Source of the DNA: Oscillospiraceae bacterium | GTDB taxonomy: Bacteria > Bacillota_A > Clostridia > Oscillospirales > Acutalibacteraceae | Length of the DNA stretch: 10,534 nucleotides | Direction of reading: 5' to 3' | Assembly: GCA_003519645.1 (NCBI GenBank) | Contig: DOWI01000417.1 | Location: 873-11,406 of the forward strand | In this document: piece after piece, positions 1-5,988 of the stretch | Numbering within the stretch: the first letter of the stretch is position 1 | Layout: every line of letters starts with the position of its first letter | The notes under the pieces: model-generated | Databases searched by the model: none | Seen by the model: only the letters and a program-made list of their open reading frames with translations | Told to the model about the DNA's origin: nothing | Translations under genes and position numbers: made by a program

Positions 1-19
1 GCTCCCTCTGGGAGGGAGC
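1..19. repeat. GC-rich perfect hairpin at window edge
   Basis: Bases 1-8 (GCTCCCTC) and 12-19 (GAGGGAGC) are exact reverse complements around a TGG loop. No T-tract follows on the + strand, so it does not look like an intrinsic terminator in that direction; the other flank is outside the window. Short GC-rich inverted repeats of this GGCTCCCTC/GAGGGAGCC type are common as dispersed intergenic repeats in Clostridia, so this may be the edge of one. That assignment is from memory and was not tested. Confidence 0.4.
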
Positions 20-132
20 CGAGGGTGACAACGACATGGAATTGCCCCTATCCGCCTGGATTTACTCGTATTGCGTTTCCACATCGAGCCAAACAGCGTT
101 TTACGCTGATACCACCACAGTTTTAATTAATT

Positions 133-137
133 GGAGG
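133..137 (+). promoter_or_regulatory. Ribosome binding site that sets the first isomerase start
   Basis: A GGAGG core lies 8 bases upstream of the ATG at 146. It overlaps the alternative in-frame TTG at 131, which therefore cannot be the start. Confidence 0.8.
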
Positions 138-145
138 AAAAATTC

Positions 146-739
146 ATGAACCAGCTTGACCGTCCGTCAAAAGGCGATACCGTTGCAGTTATGCATACCA
201 GCATGGGGGATATATCTATTCGGCTTTTCCCAGACAAAACACCAAAAACCTGCGAGAACTTCATGACACATGCCAAAAACGGCTATTACAACGGACTCAT
301 TTTTCACCGTGTGATTCAGGATTTCATGATTCAGGGGGGAGATCCCCTCGGCAACGGAACAGGCGGTGAAAGTATTTGGGGAGAACCGGTCGAGGACGAG
401 CCGAATGTCGAGCTGCGCAATTACTGCGGCGCTTTGTCAATGGCAAATGCCGGTCCCAACACCAACGGCAGTCAGTTCTTTATTGTTCAGCTGGCATCCT
501 GCCCCAAGCAGATGCTGGATCAGATTGCCCTTAAGGACAAAAGGTTTCCGGAATCGGTTGTTCAAAATTACAATAAGGTGGGCGGTACACCATGGCTTGA
601 TTTTCGTCATACTGTTTTTGGTCAGGTATATGACGGCATGGATGTTGTGAATGCCATTGCCAATACCCCAACTGGTCGAAATGATAAGCCTGAACAGGAT
701 GTAACCATCCAATCGATTGAGATTTCTGTCCTTGATTAA
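146..739 (+). CDS. Cytosolic cyclophilin-type peptidyl-prolyl cis-trans isomerase
   Basis: A 197-residue cyclophilin that should catalyse cis-trans isomerisation of Xaa-Pro bonds during protein folding. There is no signal peptide, so it is predicted to be cytosolic. The domain runs from about residue 13 to the end. The [15 protein letters not shown] block (53-67) carries the catalytic Arg55 plus Phe60, Met61 and Gln63. [19 protein letters not shown] (95-113) and [10 protein letters not shown] (150-159) supply the remaining active-site residues (Phe112, Trp150, Leu151, His155). All cyclophilin A active-site positions looked for are present, so it is probably active. It carries about 30 extra residues (115-148) between the QFF strand and the WL motif. 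The ATG at 146 is preferred over an in-frame TTG at 131 because GGAGG lies 8 bases before it. The next gene, a lipoprotein paralogue, starts 31 bases downstream and is probably co-transcribed. Confidence 0.95.
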   Translation: MNQLDRPSKGDTVAVMHTSMGDISIRLFPDKTPKTCENFMTHAKNGYYNGLIFHRVIQDFMIQGGDPLGNGTGGESIWGEPVEDEPNVELRNYCGALSMANAGPNTNGSQFFIVQLASCPKQMLDQIALKDKRFPESVVQNYNKVGGTPWLDFRHTVFGQVYDGMDVVNAIANTPTGRNDKPEQDVTIQSIEISVLD

Positions 740-770
740 TTTAACAAAATAACTTGAGAGGATGTCCGAA

Positions 771-1655
771 ATGAAGCTGAAATGTGTTCTGAGTCTTGCC
801 ATGGCAGCAATGTTGTTTGTGATACCTATGACCGGCTGTTCCAGTAAAAGGGTAACCGACGCATATTCCGGAAAAGTGGGATTCCAGCTTGAAAAGCCGG
901 AACAAGGCGAGGAAATTGCCATTATGCATACCAGCATGGGGGATATCAAAATCCGATTTTTTCCAAAAGCGGCTCCCAAAGCGGTGAAAAATTTCATAAC
1001 CCACGCCCGAAACGGCTATTATGACGGCGTAATCTTTCACAGAGTAATTGAAGATTTTATGATTCAAGGCGGTGATCCCGAAGGCACGGGTGCCGGCGGC
1101 GAAAGTATCTATGAAGAAGATTTTAAGGACGAGTTTGACAAGAAGCTGCTGAATCTGCGCGGATCGCTGGCAATGGCGAATTCGGGGAGATATGGCGTGG
1201 CAACAAACGGCAGCCAGTTTTTTATCAATCAGGCAGGACCTGAGGCGTTTGATGGGGAAGAAAAATATCAGGAAAACGCAGAGACATATTTAAGCAATTA
1301 TAATCAGAAAAAAGGCGAAGCTCTGCAGTATTATAATCAGTATAAGGAGCAAATCGACAGTCAGTTTGGTTCATTCGATGCTTTTTTCAAATCCCAGTAT
1401 TTTCTCGCACCCGATCCCAAGCTTGTTCCGGATGAGGTTTGGGAGCTATATGAAAAGCATGGTGGCAACATAAGCCTTGATGGTGCATGGCGCGAATGGG
1501 GCGGACATACCGTGTTTGGACAGGTTTTTGAGGGGATGGACGTTGTGGATGCCATTGCAACGGTCGAAACGGTGGATAACGGTCAGGGAGATAAAACCAA
1601 GCCCAAGGATGATGTGAAAATCAATTCCATTGAGATTGTGGAATATAAGGGTTAA
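771..1655 (+). CDS. Lipoprotein cyclophilin-type peptidyl-prolyl isomerase with expanded loop
   Basis: A 294-residue exported isomerase, probably assisting folding of secreted proteins outside the membrane. Residues 1-23 form a lipoprotein signal: Lys2/Lys4, a hydrophobic stretch, then MTGC with Cys23 as the predicted lipidated residue (the -3 Met is slightly unusual). The cyclophilin domain starts near residue 48. [15 protein letters not shown] (89-103) contains the catalytic Arg91; [18 protein letters not shown] (135-152) and GGHTVFGQVFEGMDVVDAI (244-262, His246) follow. About 80 extra residues, rich in Tyr, Gln and Glu, are inserted between the QFF strand and the His motif. This is the same loop that is modestly enlarged in the upstream paralogue. 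The start at 771 is preferred to the ATG at 762 because GAGAGG (756-761) directly abuts the latter and lies 9 bases before the former. A strong terminator follows 13 bases after the stop. Confidence 0.93.
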   Translation: MKLKCVLSLAMAAMLFVIPMTGCSSKRVTDAYSGKVGFQLEKPEQGEEIAIMHTSMGDIKIRFFPKAAPKAVKNFITHARNGYYDGVIFHRVIEDFMIQGGDPEGTGAGGESIYEEDFKDEFDKKLLNLRGSLAMANSGRYGVATNGSQFFINQAGPEAFDGEEKYQENAETYLSNYNQKKGEALQYYNQYKEQIDSQFGSFDAFFKSQYFLAPDPKLVPDEVWELYEKHGGNISLDGAWREWGGHTVFGQVFEGMDVVDAIATVETVDNGQGDKTKPKDDVKINSIEIVEYKG

Positions 1656-1668
1656 TATTGTTTTAACT

Positions 1669-1705
1669 AAAAAATCTCCGCAGTTAAATGCTGCGGAGAT
1701 TTTTT
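1669..1705. terminator. Bidirectional intrinsic terminator
   Basis: Perfect 15-bp stem: AAAAAATCTCCGCAG (1669-1683) pairs with 1691-1705 around a 7-base loop. The GC core CTCCGCAG/CTGCGGAG is flanked by an A-run on one side and a T-run on the other, so it can work on both strands. It lies between the convergent isomerase and beta-propeller genes and probably ends both transcripts. Confidence 0.92.
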
Positions 1706-1717
1706 ATGCCTATTTTA

Positions 1718-3919
1718 TCAAAATTTCAGGGTAGCCAGCTTTTTGTAATTGTCCATGGAATAGGCGGTGATGGATTTATTTGTGCAAACATAGAACACAT
1801 CGTCGATATACAGTCCGCGCTGATTAACTCCATAGTTGTCTACCGATAGTTCAGCTTTTTTAACAAAGCCGTTCTGTGTATAAGAAACAATCAAATACTT
1901 GTTATCGCAGGGGAAAGCCACAATCCCACGTTCGGGGGAGATTACGATGGCTTTGTGGTTGTAGCTGGCATCCGAGTAATAGTAACCGTCCAGAATTAGC
2001 TTATTCTTTTCGCTTACATCCGTGGGGTCGGACACGTCGAACATGGATATTTTCATATAACCTGCCCTGCCGCTTAAATCGGCGTCACGTCCCAGACCAA
2101 ACAGCAGATTATCTGACCACGGGTGGAGATATTCCGAGAAGCCGGGGATTTTCAGTGCGCTGAGGACTTTCGGCTTGGCGGGGTTACCCAAATCAACGGC
2201 AAACAGGGGATCGGTCTGTCGGAAGGTGACAAAATAGCCGATGTCTCCGCTGAAAGGGACTGAATAGACACGCTCGTTTTGGGCAAGGTTTTCTATTTTA
2301 CCGATGACTTCAAGCTTTGGGTTCAGGGTATAAAGGGAGTTGGTGGTTGTGCCCGGCGTATAGGTTACAAGCGCATTTTCCCCGCTACCACTGGTGGTTT
2401 CGGTGTGTGTGGATACCGTTGTTACAAACCGGAATACGCCGTTGTGTTCATCCATCGAAAACTGATTAAGCAAATTTCCCTTGATGCTTCCCTTGGCGGC
2501 AAGCTCAATTTTTCCGTCACTTAGTGAAAAGCGAAGAAGATTGGTACTGTTGGTATAGGTGGTGGTTGTGGTTTTGTTTTTTTCAGTATACGAGGAGCCG
2601 CCCGCCGAATCGTCGGGCGTGACCGCTCCCGAGACCTGCGTTTTTTCTGCCACTTGCGGAACCGTTCTGCCCGCAACAGGGGTACCACCGGAATTTCGTC
2701 CGTTGGATCCACTTGCAATCATCAGGTTTTCGGTGCTGGCATAAAGGGTACTGCCGCATCCGAATACGGTTTTGGACGAAATCTGCTTATCAGGATTTGC
2801 AATATCAACAGATGTTACCACGATATATTGCCTGCCCTGTGGCTCCTTACTGATATAAATATCGGCAGGGGGGATGATTCTCCCTTTATTTTTGCTGTAA
2901 ATCATAGGAATATAGGTTTCGGGTGAATCCTTCACCGCTGTATCATAGACATTATGGTTTGTAATCAGGTAAAGCGTTTGTCCCACCATTCTGGATGAGA
3001 GATAATATCCGCTTTGACCGCTGCTTCCGATAAGCTTGGGTGCGTCACGGTCGGATAAATCATACACATCTGCCACAACCGAGCAGTTTCTGTTGTAAAC
3101 ATAACAACCATCGTATGCAATCTCTGCCCGTGGTTTGGAGGAATAGTCGCTGTCAATCTTGTATTTGTTTTTCAAAACGATTAAGCGGTCGTCCTTAATA
3201 TAAAACTCTAACGGCTTGTATTCCGATTTCACGTCCGAGCCGGCACCAACATCGATACTTGATAACATCTTCATTTTGGAACCGTTTACGCTGACGATTT
3301 TCAGCTTGCCGTCAACCAGTGTGTAAATATATTCACCGTCGGTTTTGACGATATCGGCTTCATCTACACCCTGCACCTGTGTATTGGTTTTGGAATGACT
3401 GTCGGTTTCCCTTGAATTGGCTTTGCCGTTTGTGGCTTGTGTAGCTTGGGTTGCAGCGCCGGTAGCGCCGCCGCCTTTCATGATAGGGTTGCCATTCATA
3501 TTATTTCCGGGCATGGCAGCCGGGGCAGTTTCTGAAATGAAATCTTCATCGGATCCAAAATCGGCGGTTTGCTCCATCGATCTGATGAGATTGTAAAGCT
3601 CGGTATAGGTTGCAAAATTATTAACATCTTTTTTTTCTGTGCTTTCATGCTTTTTTTGATCGGTGTTGACAGCAGGGTGCAATTGATCCTGATTAAAATG
3701 CAAATACAGACCGCCTGCGCTCAAAAGAATTGCAAGGCAGGCTGCAATCGCGGCTGCGGCATGTGCCAACCAGTGCTTTTTTATATTTACAACAGAGTGT
3801 ATCGGCTCCGGCTTCTCTGAAGCCGACTGGGCTTGCTTCATACGGACCGAAAGATATTTGATCAACGCTTTATCCGGGTTGATGGTATCATTGTCCGCTT
3901 TATATTTATTCCTGAACAT
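1718..3919 (-). CDS. Membrane-anchored beta-propeller protein (PF09826-type), putative anti-sigma/sensor
   Basis: A 733-residue protein of the secreted 'C-terminal beta-propeller' family. Residues 1-49 form a charged, probably cytoplasmic segment, followed by one membrane helix (about 50-74). A low-complexity Gly/Ala/Thr linker spans about 130-177. The family hallmark TNTQVQGVDEADIVKTDG is at 178-195, and FSEYLHPWSDNLLFGLG (594-610) and MFDVSDPTDV (626-635) lie in the propeller. A Thr/Ser-rich insertion at about 403-460 interrupts it. The domain should be extracytoplasmic; its ligand is unknown. The gene overlaps the 3' end of the ECF sigma gene by 14 bases, an arrangement typical of sigma/anti-sigma pairs, so the short cytoplasmic segment may bind the sigma factor. 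No zinc anti-sigma HxxxCxxC motif is present, so this role is inference. ATG 3919 is chosen over TTG 3922; AAAGGAG lies 9 bases before it. Confidence 0.88.
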   Translation of the reverse strand: MFRNKYKADNDTINPDKALIKYLSVRMKQAQSASEKPEPIHSVVNIKKHWLAHAAAAIAACLAILLSAGGLYLHFNQDQLHPAVNTDQKKHESTEKKDVNNFATYTELYNLIRSMEQTADFGSDEDFISETAPAAMPGNNMNGNPIMKGGGATGAATQATQATNGKANSRETDSHSKTNTQVQGVDEADIVKTDGEYIYTLVDGKLKIVSVNGSKMKMLSSIDVGAGSDVKSEYKPLEFYIKDDRLIVLKNKYKIDSDYSSKPRAEIAYDGCYVYNRNCSVVADVYDLSDRDAPKLIGSSGQSGYYLSSRMVGQTLYLITNHNVYDTAVKDSPETYIPMIYSKNKGRIIPPADIYISKEPQGRQYIVVTSVDIANPDKQISSKTVFGCGSTLYASTENLMIASGSNGRNSGGTPVAGRTVPQVAEKTQVSGAVTPDDSAGGSSYTEKNKTTTTTYTNSTNLLRFSLSDGKIELAAKGSIKGNLLNQFSMDEHNGVFRFVTTVSTHTETTSGSGENALVTYTPGTTTNSLYTLNPKLEVIGKIENLAQNERVYSVPFSGDIGYFVTFRQTDPLFAVDLGNPAKPKVLSALKIPGFSEYLHPWSDNLLFGLGRDADLSGRAGYMKISMFDVSDPTDVSEKNKLILDGYYYSDASYNHKAIVISPERGIVAFPCDNKYLIVSYTQNGFVKKAELSVDNYGVNQRGLYIDDVFYVCTNKSITAYSMDNYKKLATLKF

Positions 3920-4415
3920 CAAAGGCTACTCCTTTCAGCTTATCACGAAGGATGTTTCGTGCTCTGTGAAGGCGGGATTTTACAGTGGACTCTTTGCAGT
4001 CAAGCAGCCTTGCAATTTCCGCCACTGCATAATCTTCATAATAGAACAGGTGGATAACAGTTCGATACTGAGTCGGAAGTTCCAGCACAGCATAGTAGAC
4101 CTCGCTACGTTCGTTCATCTCAAAACTCAGCGTGTCACTAAGCGGCGCGGTTTTTCGGAACCATGCCGATGTCAGCAGTGTTTTACTGCAGTTGATGGTG
4201 GTTCTAATCAGCCAAGCCTTACGGTGTTCCTCATCTTGGCAGTCGGGTGCGCTGCGGATATACCGCATAAACACCTCCTGCAAAATGTCGTCAGAATCAA
4301 ACCGGTTTTTGGTACGTGCATAAGCCAGCCTATACACCATGGCCGCATACCGTTCAAGAATTTCATCCACCGAATCGTTTTGCGTGCGCGCATTACGCAG
4401 CGATTCTGGGCTCAC
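3906..4415 (-). CDS. ECF-type RNA polymerase sigma factor
   Basis: A 169-residue sigma-70 family protein of the extracytoplasmic-function class, which directs RNA polymerase to a dedicated promoter set. Region 2 spans about residues 20-85, including AAMVYRLAYARTKNRFDSDDILQEVFMRYIRS (core binding and -10 recognition). Region 4 spans about 107-158, with LPTQYRTVIHLFYYEDYAVAEIARLL followed by the helix-turn-helix DCKESTVKSRLHRAR, which contacts the -35. Regions 1 and 3 are absent, as expected for the class. The start is uncertain. An ATG at 4421 is almost abutted by the ribosome binding site (AGGGAGG, 4428-4422), whereas the in-frame GTG at 4415 sits 7 bases after it and is preferred; the difference is two residues. 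The stop overlaps the start of the beta-propeller gene, implying translational coupling. Confidence 0.92.
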   Translation of the reverse strand: MSPESLRNARTQNDSVDEILERYAAMVYRLAYARTKNRFDSDDILQEVFMRYIRSAPDCQDEEHRKAWLIRTTINCSKTLLTSAWFRKTAPLSDTLSFEMNERSEVYYAVLELPTQYRTVIHLFYYEDYAVAEIARLLDCKESTVKSRLHRARNILRDKLKGVAFDVQE

Positions 4416-4421
4416 CGTCAT

Positions 4422-4428
4422 CCCTCCC
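4422..4428 (-). promoter_or_regulatory. Ribosome binding site of the sigma gene
   Basis: AGGGAGG on the minus strand ends one base before the ATG at 4421 and lies 7 bases before the in-frame GTG at 4415. The spacing favours the GTG as the true start. Confidence 0.6.
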
Positions 4429-4492
4429 TATCTATAACACTAAACTGGAAGCCAAAAGGTTGCAAAATATTTAAAAATAATAATACTTTATC

Positions 4493-4522
4493 ACATTACC
4501 ACATAATGGATGGGGCTGTCAA
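4493..4522 (-). promoter_or_regulatory. Candidate housekeeping promoter for the sigma/beta-propeller operon
   Basis: A perfect TTGACA (-35) lies at 4522-4517 on the minus strand. The best -10 at suitable spacing is TAATGT (4498-4493, 18-base spacer), which matches the consensus poorly. It faces the sigma gene across an AT-rich leader of about 65 bases. Confidence 0.4.
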
Positions 4523-4575
4523 ATGGGATATATAAAATTGCTTTTCATAAAATGCTTGTTTAGGTATAGAATCGG

Positions 4576-4581
4576 TATAAT
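4576..4581 (+). promoter_or_regulatory. Candidate -10 element for yaaL-bofA
   Basis: A perfect TATAAT lies 44 bases upstream of the yaaL start. No good -35 is found at 16-18 bases; TTGTTT (4556-4561) is only 14 bases away. The element is therefore tentative. Confidence 0.35.
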
Positions 4582-4625
4582 ATTCCAATACTTATCATAG
4601 ATATTTTATGAAAGGCGTGAATACC

Positions 4626-4886
4626 ATGGAGGGTACAATACGCAAAGCCATTCTTAAGCCGGAGGAATCAACAAATGAGGTACTTGCTGCCATTCGGGAT
4701 GTATGTGTAAGGCTGGATAATGCCAATTTAAGATTCAAGATGGAAAGGGACAGCGATCTAATTGAATCCTGCATATACGAAATTGAATCCTTACGGGCTC
4801 AATACCGGTATTTGCTGCGCCTGGCGAAAGAACAGGGACTAAGAGCGGGAAGGTATCCCTCGCTCGTTACAGAAGGAGAGAAATAG
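4626..4886 (+). CDS. yaaL: DUF2508 family protein (YaaL-like)
   Basis: A small, highly charged, probably all-helical cytoplasmic protein of 86 residues. The pattern DSDLIESCIYEIESLRAQYRYLLRLAKEQGL (42-72) is characteristic of DUF2508/YaaL, whose function is unknown. Immediately downstream is bofA, the same order as in Bacillus subtilis, where yaaL lies between recR and bofA; this synteny supports the assignment. The in-frame ATG at 4608 has no ribosome binding site. The ATG at 4626 has AAAGG 10 bases before it and gives the usual family length, so it is chosen. The stop is 2 bases before the bofA start, implying a tight two-gene operon. Confidence 0.85.
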   Translation: MEGTIRKAILKPEESTNEVLAAIRDVCVRLDNANLRFKMERDSDLIESCIYEIESLRAQYRYLLRLAKEQGLRAGRYPSLVTEGEK

Positions 4887-4888
4887 AA

Positions 4889-5158
4889 ATGAGCCTGTGG
4901 CTTCAGATTCTGGTTTACGCCGTCGGGATAGGATTGGTGATTGCTGTATTGATTGCGCTGATGCGAACCAAAAGACCAATACGGGCATTTGTAGGATCAG
5001 GAGCCCAGGGCGTTTGTGCCCTCGCGGCGGTAAATGTTGTAGGTGCTTTTACAGGGGTGTATCTGGGGCTGAATGCGTTCACAGGTCTTTGCTGTGCTGT
5101 TCTGGGCATCCCGGGGGTTATCTCATTGCTGGTTCTCAAGCTGTTGATGAATTATTGA
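4889..5158 (+). CDS. bofA: Pro-sigma-K processing inhibitor BofA family protein
   Basis: An 89-residue integral membrane protein. Hydrophobic segments lie at about 5-25, 38-60 and 64-87. The C-terminal half contains the family signature: AAVNVVGAFTGVYLGLNAFTGL (46-67) followed by VLGIPGVISLLVLKLL (71-86). In B. subtilis, BofA with SpoIVFA holds the intramembrane protease SpoIVFB inactive in the outer forespore membrane until sigma-K is needed. BofA homologues also occur in species lacking that full checkpoint, so the exact role here is inferred. AAGGAG (4873-4878) lies 10 bases upstream of the start, inside the end of yaaL. A hairpin terminator follows the stop. Confidence 0.9.
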   Translation: MSLWLQILVYAVGIGLVIAVLIALMRTKRPIRAFVGSGAQGVCALAAVNVVGAFTGVYLGLNAFTGLCCAVLGIPGVISLLVLKLLMNY

Positions 5159-5170
5159 TTTGGCAAAGTT

Positions 5171-5228
5171 AAATACAATTCCGCAGGGCGGCTCCAAATG
5201 ACCGAGTTCATTTGGGGCTGTATTTTTT
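5171..5228 (+). terminator. Intrinsic terminator after bofA
   Basis: Inner stem GCTCCAAATGA (5191-5201) pairs with TCATTTGGGGC (5208-5218), with one G-U pair and a 6-base loop. An outer AAATACA (5171-5177) can pair with TGTATTT (5219-5225), leaving a one-sided 13-base bulge. A run of six T (5223-5228) follows. It begins 12 bases after the bofA stop. Confidence 0.8.
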
Positions 5229-5241
5229 ATAGGAATTATGC

Positions 5242-5276
5242 CTCAACTTGTTAGCTGAAAGCCGATAGAAGTTGAG
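5242..5276. repeat. Inverted repeat upstream of the ABC operon promoter
   Basis: CTCAACTT (5242-5249) and AAGTTGAG (5269-5276) are exact 8-bp reverse complements separated by 19 bases. They lie just upstream of the predicted promoter of the downstream operon. They could be an operator, but an 8-bp match at this distance may also be chance. Confidence 0.3.
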
Positions 5277-5305
5277 TTGTGGTTGTTCCGTTTTATGAGA
5301 GTTTG

Positions 5306-5314
5306 TGTTATACT
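5306..5314 (+). promoter_or_regulatory. Extended -10 promoter for the ABC transporter operon
   Basis: TGTTATACT is an extended -10 (TGn plus TATACT, 5 of 6 consensus) about 40 bases before the start at 5354. The -35 position, around 5286-5291 (TTCCGT), is weak, which is tolerated with an extended -10. Confidence 0.5.
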
Positions 5315-5353
5315 CTATTTTAAGTTTTTCAAACCTGAAAAGGAGATGTATGC

Positions 5354-5959
5354 ATGAATAAAAAGCCGTTCTGGAAACGAATCAACCGCGGTTTTGTGGT
5401 TTCAATGGCTCTGTTTGTGACGGTACTGCTTTATGTCATTGTAAGTCAGCTGACTCTGATTCCCGAAAAAAGCGAGATTCGGAAGCTAACCGATAAGTAT
5501 CGTGTATTAATGGAAGAAACCTCGATGCTGACCGATGAGGAGGTCGAAGGCTTTAAGATTGCAGGAGCATTGGAAGCAGAGGAAACAAGGCTGAAAAATG
5601 AACTGTCCAAATATTTTGTAAAGAATTCAGGATATATTAATGACGCAGCGAGGCTTTTGATTGATAATATTGAAAAGCAGATTGATGGTTTCGAGCGTGT
5701 CGCAAAGCGGGATGATGCCAAGAAAACCCAAGACGACAACACCATTGATAAGAATATTGCCAATTCAACCGTTACTTACACCTATACAGTAAGCGGAAAG
5801 TACATGGATTTCTCAAACGAAAAGATGGAAGAAGTCAAGGGTGCAAATCAGCAGCTTTATATTACAATCAGCTTTAAAAAGGTTGACGGAAAATGGGGAA
5901 TCTACCGCGTCAGCCAGGCCATGTGGACCGGGCTGTCTAATGATATGTGGGGACGCTGA
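5354..5959 (+). CDS. Membrane-anchored protein of unknown function, first gene of an ABC transporter operon
   Basis: A 201-residue protein that I do not assign to a named family. A basic N-terminus (MNKKPFWKRINR) is followed by one hydrophobic helix (about 13-35), with no lipobox. The rest should be extracytoplasmic. Residues about 40-125 are charged and helical with coiled-coil character (many Glu, Lys, Leu). The C-terminal part (about 138-190) alternates like beta strands (STVTYTYTVSGKYMDF; LYITISFKKVDGKWGIYRVS), reminiscent of NTF2-like/DUF4878 folds, though this is a loose impression. AAAAGGAG lies 8 bases before the ATG. Only 29 bases separate it from the ATPase gene and no terminator lies between, so it is probably co-transcribed. 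It may be an accessory subunit of the transporter. Confidence 0.75.
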   Translation: MNKKPFWKRINRGFVVSMALFVTVLLYVIVSQLTLIPEKSEIRKLTDKYRVLMEETSMLTDEEVEGFKIAGALEAEETRLKNELSKYFVKNSGYINDAARLLIDNIEKQIDGFERVAKRDDAKKTQDDNTIDKNIANSTVTYTYTVSGKYMDFSNEKMEEVKGANQQLYITISFKKVDGKWGIYRVSQAMWTGLSNDMWGR

Positions 5960-5988
5960 GTCTGTGATAGGAAAGGGTGGTCATATAT

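Noticed and set aside
36..149. Possible 37-residue peptide (ATG at 36) ending in an ATGA overlap with the first cyclophilin
   Set aside because: GAGGG lies 10 bases upstream, but the sequence has no recognisable feature and another frame in the same stretch is also open, so chance is likely.
437..997. Minus-strand open frame across the junction of the two cyclophilins
   Set aside because: It is antisense to two genes with intact catalytic motifs, and its translation shows no family pattern.
3858..4535. Long + strand open frame (225 codons) opposite the sigma gene
   Set aside because: It is antisense to a well-supported ECF sigma gene, has no recognisable domain and no good ribosome binding site.
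4577..4603. Sigma-E-like promoter upstream of yaaL-bofA (ATAATATT ... CATAGATA)
   Set aside because: The elements resemble sporulation sigma-E boxes but are only 11 bases apart, shorter than the usual spacing, and the -10 matches only 5 of 8 positions.
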